From the NCBI GenBank assembly GCA_017562135.1, contig QEYB01001522.1, positions 744,001 through 808,000 of the forward strand: 64,000 nucleotides of DNA. Direction: 5' to 3'. Below the pieces are notes generated by a model. It was given only the letters and a program-made list of their open reading frames with translations. It ran no database searches and was not told the origin of the DNA. The DNA is from Dipylidium caninum. Its lineage: Eukaryota > Platyhelminthes > Cestoda > Cyclophyllidea > Dipylidiidae. Position numbers and translations under genes: made by a program. Below are positions 37,408 to 48,200 of the stretch, in pieces; positions within the stretch are counted from its first letter, which is position 1; every line of letters begins with the position of its first letter.

Positions 37408-39255
37408 ATGGTACAACTGCGTTCCCGTATGACCACCCTTCTGTTGGGTTTGTTTGGGAAGGTGCCCCCCGGATTTGGCCATGAGGTTGGAAGACTTGAT
37501 ATCTTGGTTCCAGTCAGAGGTTTGTCATTTTCTTTATTAACGTGTAGCTTGTTTACTACGATGCAACATTATGGGACAAAAGCATTGAACAACGTATTCT
37601 TCGCGTAAGATATGTTACCCTATGCGTTTTTCTGCTTGCATTTAATTTATATAGTTTTATTTGCTTTCCCACTTTACTGTGCTAATTTCAGATTAATCAA
37701 TCACCGTAGTTAATAAATTATGTGCAAGTAATAAGAGGTTCGCTAAATTCTCAATAAGTTGGGGTGTTTTATTTTTAGGAACTTGGGACGAAACCCAAAA
37801 AGGAATGCATTTTCAGCAAAGATCGTGTTGACTTGGATTTGTTAAATGGTAATCAATATATGCGACCAAATCTTTGTCAGATCCTCTAGTATTTTCATAT
37901 TGTTCTTTCTTTGAGGAACTGCATATAAGAGCAAGTCGAAACATGATTGGAGCGCTGAAATTTGGCGTGGTGTCAAAACAACAGCATTTGCTTCTATTCA
38001 TTGGGATTATTGGCGTCGTCACACATCGACTCGAATGGCCACCTGCATTATTTTCCATTTCGCCCTTCAACTCCTGCAGGTCATCTGCTTTCTCCTTCTT
38101 GACCCAAAGAACATCAAGGTATTTTCTTTTTTCGCCTTTATTGATCCAGACGCTGGACTAATTGTTAATATATAACGTTTGTTTTAAATCGAACTTCGTA
38201 TTAGTGGCTGGATAACTCGGTTCACAGTACAAGGTGCTCATGTGTTACTGCCGACGCCTATTGAGGCACACCACTGTACATTGTCATGTATGCTATCCAT
38301 GGAGTAGCTTGTCAATATTGACTAGCGAGTCCACGGAACCATTACGAGCGCGTAAATACCAATGACCTTTTTATTCCTGTAGAATGACCTTTTCGCGGTT
38401 CCTGATTAATTAATAATTTGTGCATGTTTTCATCCCGATAGTGTTGTCACCTACTGGAGATAACCATTTGTATCAAATTTTCATTAGTGCTAAGTCTCTT
38501 AGTAACTCCTCACCCTTTAGGAATTTCGAAATTCGTTTGACAATGTAAAAGAATAGAGTTTGTGTTGCCTTATAATTCATAATTTCATTAAGATTTAACT
38601 TAACTCACTTAACTTAACTCACTCCTTTCATTATCGTTTTAATTTGTTCGCCATTTGCGATCTTATAGGATTTTTTTCCTAGTATTGCTTTCTTTGGCTA
38701 CTTTGAGCTTAATTAAACGCTTTGGTCATTTAAGTTCATTGACTGTAATATTGAATGTATTTTTATTCCATTTTTTCGTCTACCTACTTCATTCACTATT
38801 GAATTTTACATCCCTGTTTTAGTCTGTTCCTGTAGCTCTTTGCTAAAGTATTATGCTTAGTGTGCTTTGAAACCTTTACCTGTTGTTACATCTTAAAGCC
38901 ATCCTGATAATCGCTGAATCGACAAACTGAACCTTGATATTACTGGTTCATTGGTGTGGTACTAAAGATTCCGTCTGATTCGACAATATCTTCTGTTATT
39001 ATTTTAGGTGACAGCCGCCGACGTTTTTGTGCCTTTAGCGATGGGCTTGGGTCTTGGTATTCTTCATGCACAAATTACCGCCTATGATCCCCAACGGCGA
39101 ACTCGTCCTTTTTCGTCGAGGCCAATTCCTGCATCTACTTCTGCGCCTGAACCTGCCATCGTTGTGGAATCCCCTCTATCTCCTGAACACCCCCACTGCA
39201 ATACCAAAAGTATCATCAACCGTCGCCCCTCACATGCAATCCAATCTTTCCAATC
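37408..39255 (+). CDS. PHTF: PHTF N-terminal domain exons
   Basis: Exon 37408-37519 ends RLDILVPVRG in phase 1 and joins exon 37916-38118, which starts TAYKSKSKHDWSAEIWRGV. The family pattern here is D.DLVRG(S/T)AFAKAKP..PW....KG(I/L)VR. The exon goes on with HWDYWRRHTSTRMAT and FALQLLQVICFLLL, a membrane helix aligned to the family's LYLLQV. Exon 39008-39255 gives PLAMGLGLGILHAQITAYD, matching the second helix LMLLLGTVHCQIVST. After that the sequence is Pro/Ser-rich and not conserved. The 5' edge of the first exon is unclear: an in-frame stop precedes 37408, and no pyrimidine-rich acceptor stands out. Confidence 0.85.
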
Positions 39256-42200
39256 GTGTTAGCACGTCATCACGAGCATGTCTTCCCCCGGAGAATATCG
39301 AAACACCTATTGACAATAAAATTTCTCTCTTGAACCACATTTTAGAAGGCGCTAGTAATCAATCGGGAGATTTGCGGCGACGCTCGTGGTGAGGATATTC
39401 TGTCTGCTTTTGGTTACAAAATGCTCTGTTGGCCGTGTACCACGATTGGTTTTTGTATCAAATTTTTCCCATCATATCTGCATATCTGAAGCAACCTTTT
39501 TCACGTACTTTTGTTGACACTGGTGTTACAGAACCTCACCTCTCCAGTCTCTTTTAAAAAAATTTGACACAATATTTTTGTATTAAATTATTTTTTGCTC
39601 TGAGTTTCCTTATACATAGATGTTTGGTTTATTCTTGATCACCGCTAGTATGAGATTACCATATTAATAGTAAGATTACCCTATTGGTACTTTCAAATTA
39701 CTTATTTTTCTTCCTCCATATTCACATACTCAGCTTAGCAATTAATTTCAAATCTAATCGTTTTTTATCGTACATTCACTTTTATATTTTTTTTGTGATA
39801 CTGTATTTAACAATTCCTTAATCCCATTAATAATTAATTGTTTTTCTTTATTCGACACATCGACTTAAGCTTCCCACGTGAGAGGTTGTAATTAGCTCTA
39901 CTCTTTCTAGCCGCTTATCAGACGGGGATCAAAGCGAAATGATATATAAAAATGATAAATCGGCGCGACAAAAATCTTCCTTTTCGCTGACGGAAGGAAG
40001 TGAGCGTAGTGGCAAAATATCTGAAGGCCTGACTCCAACCAGTTATCGTCGTCGCGCCCTCTCCTTGAAGCTGGTATCGCGTGGGCTCCACAGGCCAGTC
40101 TACTGTTCGCTTAGGGCCGACAATGACCCTCATTCACAAGTAGAGACCCTGTTTGGGTGCAAGCCATCGTCAGGTGCTGGCAACGATGCCGATGTAGAGA
40201 GTGATCAGGAAGTATACGAGGGAGAACTACAGTCCTATCTTCGTAAGCGCAGCGCTTCCCTTAGTCCTGATTTCTGCCTCTCCGTACCCACTCTTCCTGC
40301 GGCAGTCGCCCCGTTAGAAAAGATTAAGTCCTTCAAAGAGGCCAAAATGAGAGGTGTGACTGACCCGGAGGTCTTCGCTAATTATCAACTGCAACAGTTT
40401 TCATCAGGGTCTGGTATAAAGGCGCAACAGCTATCGCCGCCTTTGGTAGTCTCGAAATGGAAAAATCGTTCCTCGAGAATGCATGAAGCCATTTCACGAA
40501 ATGACGATGAAACTGATGCCGAATCAAATGGAGAGGAAGCCGAAATCTTTGGTATGTTTCTGTCTATTTAAAAATATCAGATTTCTTGGGATTTTTTCTT
40601 TTTTTCTATGTCGAATTCATTGAAGAAATCTGATCATTTGATCATACTTTGATAATCCTTTGAGTGGTGGCCATAGATGAAAACGTCAGATTTTGCGCTG
40701 ATGAAGTGATTAAAGCCAGTAACGGATGCAAGAACCATCGGCATAGGTTTCTTCTTCAATTAGGCCAATGAAATGATATTTACACCATACGAACTTAAGC
40801 ATTTTTTGTTTAAAAATTGTTAACGATATTGATATTTTCGAGGTTCCATGGGCTCCTGAGTCCTTACTCATGTTAGACTTCTTCTTGTCCGTCATGAGAA
40901 CGAATATTCCCTTATCCATCAGTAGCATATTATCAACCTATCCGACAAGTTTGATCCTGATCATGGCCGAAAATGCCCAAGTCAGGAGAACGTGGACTAT
41001 AATTATACGCCTCAACCCAGGATATAACAAGTCCAAATTTTGTATTTGTGAAAAGTTGTTGACTCTAGATGAGATTGTGATTTTTTGCATAAACTACTCA
41101 TGTTTGAATCACACCAGTTTTAAAAAGTCTTTTTTTTAACCAACTATTCATCTTGGATTTCGAATGACTTCACTATTGTGTCTACTTCCTTTATGACAAT
41201 TTCTCGCTGTTGTTATTTCAGATGAACACGGAGACGCTGCTGCCTCTAATGGGTTGTAAGTTGATTCAACATGGCCTTTGGTTTTCAAAAAGCTGGCGAA
41301 TAAGTAAATGTATTTCATTCTCATGATTGATCCGTCCACTTTTCAAAATATTTGCCTTTTGTATTAATGAATCAACTCGTTATTTTTCAGTCTCCTAGAT
41401 TTCATCACAAATTTTTTACTATCCTGGTTTGATCGCACTTTGCTTAGACTCTGAGTTCATTTGATGTCAAAATCCTGTCTGATTCCATTTGTTTTTACTT
41501 TTATATTTCTACTTGGCAGCAGCTTATGACAACAGCTGAGTGTATTGCACACCCGTTTGTTGCTACTTTTGTCAAGCTGCCACTACACAGCCTGTTACAA
41601 AGTGTTTATGTCTACTTTAAACATAGGTCTAACATTTCTCTGAATCGGCAAACTAAGCAATAATGAAGTTCACTTTCGTTAATTCCATTTCATATTTGGC
41701 AGATGCAAAGTATAAAGGAGTACTACTTGGATGTATGTACTCATGGTCACGTGCGTTTTAAGGCACTTTGCGTATGGCAATTTTCTCATTTTTATTTCTT
41801 CAAACGTATCTATTTATCCACCGCTTATATGCAGTTTTAGAGCCGCCATTAAATTTACTGTTAGTTTTCCCACAGGTTTGTCACACTTTCTAATACTTCT
41901 CTTATTGGAATTCATTTGAGCTTGAAGCGATTCTATCTACCTATTGTAATATGGATAATTTCGTAGGAATCGCATCATATAATTTTCTTTATGAGCACGC
42001 GGTTATGCATTGAGCGTTACATGGTTGAAAACTAGTGTCACATTCGTATTTATTTCCGATCACGCAGTTATGCTCCCCTAACTGGAAGGGCGTGATCTCG
42101 GCAACGAACTCTTAATCGACGCTCTCCGGTTTTGTATTTCACGACATTAATAATCGTTCATGGGTCTCAGTGCTTTGTAGACCCAACATTTAATACTTTG

Positions 42201-45200
42201 CCTACGAATTTGCTGTTGCTGACGCTTGGAATGAATTACCCACAATTATCACAAAGACTAGTAGGCAGTCAAACTGCAGACTGGGAACGAAAGTACGCAC
42301 ACCGTTTGTTTTTTTCCACTATCGTTTTTGGCTAGTAGTGCACTCGCGGTAGATAACCGTTGTTTTTTCTCCAAGACATTTTTTTGTGATCTGGTGTTGG
42401 TCGAAAAATACATAGGGCAGGTAGGTAGTAGATTATTACAACAAATTTTCGAACTGTTACTTTCTTTATAATATGTATTTGTGACTATCTGGACGAAGCC
42501 TTACTGCGCCAAAATGTTTTAGGAATTCTAATTCGAATGATGACCATGTCTCTCTTATCAAGTTACACGGTGCGGATCGGAGTAATGCGGTGCGTTGAAA
42601 AGAACGTACTAGTGATGTATCTTCTCGTTGTTCTCACTTTCTCCTTCACTTTAACTTTACTAGTCTTTTTTTTGTTTTAGCTACTGTTGACTCCATCCAA
42701 TGAAGGTAATAAAATATCTCGGTTTAATGCTTCTTGCCAAGATTTCCTCGCTTTTTTATAATAAAAACTTTTGTAATCCGTGCATTTCATCTTAATACAG
42801 TGTGATTTGAGGTCTGTCGGTCTACGTTATTTTGAAACAACCTATTGAAAGGAACGAATTTTACAAAATTATTTCCAAAATATTTTAAGTACTACTTTAC
42901 ATACTACTTATCTAATGTACTCGCTACATGCCTAATCTTATAATTTTTGAGTAATGCCGATATTGTGCGCTCAAGTTTCAGACAATCCCGACGAAGAGGG
43001 CAGACCCAAGTCCCCAGAAGGGGAAAGGGAGGCGCAGGAAGAAGAGGACGAATTAGAGGCGAGCGACACATTCACTACACGTAGTCGTCAGCGCGCAAAA
43101 TTTCTCAAACTTTTTTTAGAGCGCGCGGTTCACCATCGGCAGCAGAGGGGAGGTCAACAGGCATCACGTCTTCCGACAGGGTCCGCAAATTTCCACGGCG
43201 AAGTTCACGGACAGTCATTCACCCAATAATGTCGCCGCTCCCGATTCAGTGCCCTATCGCCTCCTGCCATCGACTGCCTCTGTTGCACCGAAAGTTACCG
43301 TTTCCACAAATCCCCCTGCTACCTGTCGCGGGTTCGTGATGTCTCACATTGATCTTATAGACCCTTACGTCGCACTGTTAAGTTCAAATCATATGCATTT
43401 AGTTGGATGGGCATAGCCTCAGAAGGCACGGATTGAGTATTTCTTCTTGTTGTGGTTAAGTTGGATTTTACGGTCTATTCAACCAAAGGGTTATATCGGG
43501 TTCAGCTTTATTCATACTGCCATAATGAGGTACTAGCACATTTTTTGTTCAACACTTGATGTTTCTCTGACCTCCTTTCAGAGGTCTCAGCGCGGTACAG
43601 AAACGTTCCGTTACAAGGACGAAGTTGGTCAACTTCCGAAAAAAGAATCCGTCCGTAGACCTCATGGTAGGCAAACAGTTTATTGGTCTTATCCGACAAG
43701 TGGTCGCAAAGTTTTCATATGGATGTTTTAGTTTTGCATGGCCCCTAATCCCCAATTATGTCTTCTTGTACATGCTTTGTCGAAGATAACCGTTGGTTTT
43801 CCCTCGTCGTTTTTTCGTAATTTTTCATTGTTTTGTTTATAGCAGTTAATTCGCCTGCTGGCAAACCATGGAAATGCCTTCATTGGCATGTATGTATTAC
43901 TGTTAATGTGTTCGATTTCCCTTCATGAACTGGCATATTAGTGTCTTGTTTTAACTGAGGAAAACTGCAAATTTCCATATACCTGAGTTAACTTCGTCTC
44001 CAAATTATTTGAAACGGCCCCTGAAAGTTGTACATCTCAATGCGGTTTTTCTAGGAATGATTATCATAAGCCACACTGGAGCGTTGGTATTTGCTCTGAC
44101 TACTATCGCACTAGTCCGCAGAGATCAAGCCGGTATTTGGTTCTTTTGAGTGATGTGACATCTCTACACTTGTTCTCATAGTTTTTCTATGTTGTTAGGT
44201 AATTGAATCAGTCTAGAAGACTTGCCATTAAGACCTAGTCCAACGCGAATATCGTTGGAATTATCTGGCAGTGGGGACGTCAATAAGGCCTCAGAAGTCC
44301 GAGTCGAAACATTTTGGGATTTTTCGGGACCGTTTTTTTGGCTTTAATTGCAATATTGCTTAAATGTTGTTTATTTATACTGTGAGTGTATGTGACTGAA
44401 TTTCCGGTTATTAAGGCTTATGGGTTGAGGTCTATATGTGCTGATTTTACGATATATTCTAAATTGTTTCCCTACAAGGTGTTTGGATACATAAATTCTA
44501 GCTTAATAGGCAATATTATTCCTGACTGCGAATGGAAGAAGTAAAACCACTACGGACGTAAGCATTAGAGATATTTGCATATAATCCTGCTTCGTAGTGG
44601 GAATATAGCATGAGCTATTGCCTCTATATTCTATGTTTTAATCTTCGAGACCATTTTCTCTTGATATGCTCTATAATTATTCATTTTCTACTAATTTTGA
44701 GGTCACAGTTTTTTGTCGACTACAAGGTCTATCAGACAAGTGGAAATCATTTTGATTTTACATAATCTTATCTATCTGTATCGCTTTTGTGACTCTTTTC
44801 ATTATCTCATTCGGACTATTTTGTTATTGAATTTCCAGTCTCATTTTTAACTTGTTTGAGCAACGGCGGCACCTTTCACCATAGCATCGAGGACCGTAGT
44901 CGCAGTCCAAAATGCAAACTCAATGTATTTGCCCATCTACTTTGTATCACGCTATAGTTAGTTCGCTGGCGTAAATTTCTACCTGGTGTTTTATTAGCTT
45001 TCAAACGCTTGGTAGATGTTGGATGGACCTGGGTTGTTTGCTTTAGTGTTTTTTAATGGTTTGTAGTCAGACAAGATTTTGCTGTGACTAGTTTTTCGGT
45101 TATTGCATAGCAACCTATTCGTTACTGATTCCAACTATATTAACCGTCTTTTTGTGCCGAATAATTTTCACAGTCTACCTTATGCGGGTAACCTTCCCTT

Positions 45201-48200
45201 CCCTGTGAAGTGAGTAAACCATAAGTTTTTGCACATTAATCTCAATAATCCTTTTAATCCACCTTATTCTGCCACTCGGCGAAAGTACGTTGTTTCTGCT
45301 TCTGTTGAGCCCACCTCGTGTACATTTACTTCATGCTGATGTAAAGAGGAGCATTCCCTCGCTATATGTGTACTAAATTTTAACCGGCAATTGTGCAGAC
45401 CAGTACCAAACACTGGCCGAGCTTACGAACACTAAAGCAATTTATCCGTTTCGTGTGGCATTTGTAACCTTTGATTGAGTTATTATGTGCCGACTATAGA
45501 TTATTCTAATTTCTTCCTATCATTTCTAATTTAAGGCTTGATTGAGCCGTTTGTTCTTCCGCCTTCTTGAGTTGGAACATTACGATACACTTAACACTTA
45601 TTCATATGTCAGGAGTGTATCGCACACCCTTTTGATGCACATGGAGAGTTTGGTACAGTATTTCGAGTTTCATTAGCTAAATTCTGATTTGCTTGTCATC
45701 CACTTTATACAAAACTGTTTCATAGCCTGTAATTTATATAGTACTCGGCTATAATCATTTTCGATCTAGCAATTAGCTTATTCCATATGAACATTTGTTT
45801 GTTCTGATTTTGTACATCAGAATACTTTTGATCAACACAATCTAGCGTTCCATTCTTTTAGTATTATTTTGTCGACTGAACGTTTTAATATGCAGCAACA
45901 TCCTTTTCTCATATTCATATAGTTCCAATAGCTAGGATATGTCGACGATGTCTACATTTGGATACTCCAACAGTAATTCATTTACTTGTTTGCAAATAGC
46001 AATTCCTTATACTATGTGCCAACATAAATATATTTCCATTTCATATGTCTGTTGATCTCTATGACCTTTAGGCGGATTGTACATCTTGGCATCCAACCTT
46101 TCGCCGTTTCTGAACTATCGATGACTTCTGTTCATACCTTGTGACATGCTCTTATGCTTGCCAGCAGTGAAGTTATAACTCTTACTTGTGTTCGGTGAAA
46201 AAAAGGGTCGTAAGTAGATGACGAAATCACACCTTCTTGTCAACTTCCACATCTTCATGTCTCATCGACGGTTTGAGCATTTGTTCGGATGTATCATCAC
46301 TTCTAGATCTTTTATTTTGAAAGCAGCCCACTTTGTTACGAACCTGCCAGAATGGGTTCTGCCAACATTTACTCCAGAATAATGCGCATAAGGAAGACCA
46401 AGTCCTTTTAAATTTTTGCCGATTGTCTCATCGCCCTGAACTACAAGGTATATTAATGTTTAACTCTCCCTTTAAACGGGAAGTCGGAGCGGGCGGTTAT
46501 ATTTAATGCAAAACTGAAACTGTCATATTAAATAAAATAGTTATCCGAGTAGTCGCCTCGAGCACTACGCAGCCTGTGATCTCCTAACTCGCGTCTCCTG
46601 TCTACTAAGTTTGGATGGCACTCCATGCCATCGGAATTGTTACTATGCGGAGGATACGTACCTTTTGGCACTCCGATTAGGGTCGCGTTGCTTGGGAACG
46701 AGGGACATCTGTGTTTCGAAAGACCGTTTTCAAACGTCCCATAGCACGGAGGCGAGAAGCAAGTGAAACTTCAAATTCTCGCGCTGTTTTTTCCCCTGCC
46801 ACCGCAACAACAACACTCGCAACAGACAACATATTTAACCCACTGGGTGTTGCAAGGTGATCCCTTCGTCGGCCCTCAAAGGCTTCCCGTTGTACTGGTT
46901 CCGAAATCCACGAAGGTGTCATTTGTACAATTCTAGGCTATCATCATCATGGTCTTAATCTGACCAAGTGACACCGCTGTAATTTGTCTTGCCATGCGTA
47001 AAGTCTGGCTGAACTAGCCGCGTGCGATTATTCCTCTAGATCCCTGTGATCATTTGTGCTGTGATGGAAGTATATAGCAATTTCCTCTGATACTCACACT
47101 CGAAACGTCCCTCACGAATTCTTACGGTTGCCTGTTGTGTCGCTAAACATAATTGACTGAGGCGAATTTCAGGATCTCATTATCCTTTCTGGAGGTATAT
47201 GCCGTGTTCCCCCTTTTGTTGCTTCCACAGACCCATCCCCCCTCCGAAACGGAATATGACCGGATGAACAGCGATGTAAGAAGCGAGTACGACTCCTCCT
47301 CGGCTTCAGAAGACGAGCAGTCAGCACTGCGAGAGCGAGCCTCCCGCCTTTCCGCCTCAGCAAGGTCATCCCCACCCTCTGAGTCGGATTGCGATTCCTT
47401 CCTCCACACACCATCATTGCCAGCAAAAGCAATGCCAATTGCATGTTAGAAACCAGCGGACTTGACGATGCTGTCGGTGGTTGTGGCGGCGGCGGCGGCG
47501 GTGGGAGTGGTGTCACCAACACATTTCCCCGGTACCGTTGAGGCAAAACCACAAATCAGCCCCGCCCAGGACCCCGACGGTGGCGGAGATTCCGTCGATG
47601 ATGATGACGTTGGTCCTTTTGCCCTTTGGTACTTCCACACCCTTCAGGTAGTCATTTTAAGCAATATGCATTCTTGAGGTATTGCCCTTGTTGATATACT
47701 TTACGCGCCCTTATCCCACGCGATCTCTTCTGAGTGCTCCATTTTTTTTCTTTTCCTTAGGGATTCTCAGATTCTTCGTGTGTCCCTCGGGAAACCGGTT
47801 AGACTCCCTTACTCTACCCCCAATTGATTTTAAGTAGCCGACTATAGTCATATCATACGTCATTTATTCTTCCGTGGAATTTTAATTTCACCAAGCCATG
47901 TGTACTTGATTTCATCATTAGGACGTCAGCCCTTTCTACCCTCCATCTACGGTTGTCCCTTTTATAAACAAAACAGGTTTGCCCTTTGCCAGAGTTGACT
48001 TTTGTGACAAAATTTGTCTATCTAAACTCGTCTTCCTTGCCCCGTTAAAAGTAGGCTCTAAGATGGGGTCCGTGTTTTTCCCAATGTAGGCTACCGATCA
48101 AATGTAGATCTCCTTAAGCACTGGCTGTGCATGGACTGAATCATAATATTTCACTCAGTTCGATGTGACTCCCACGAAAAATACTGGACAGCCTACTGGC

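Noticed and set aside
47446..47677. GC-rich open frames after the PHTF exon at 47231, including a Gly/Ala-coding CGG repeat
   Set aside because: The phase-consistent model leaves the exon at 47444 and resumes at 48322 with YVWEGKK; the repeat is probably intronic.
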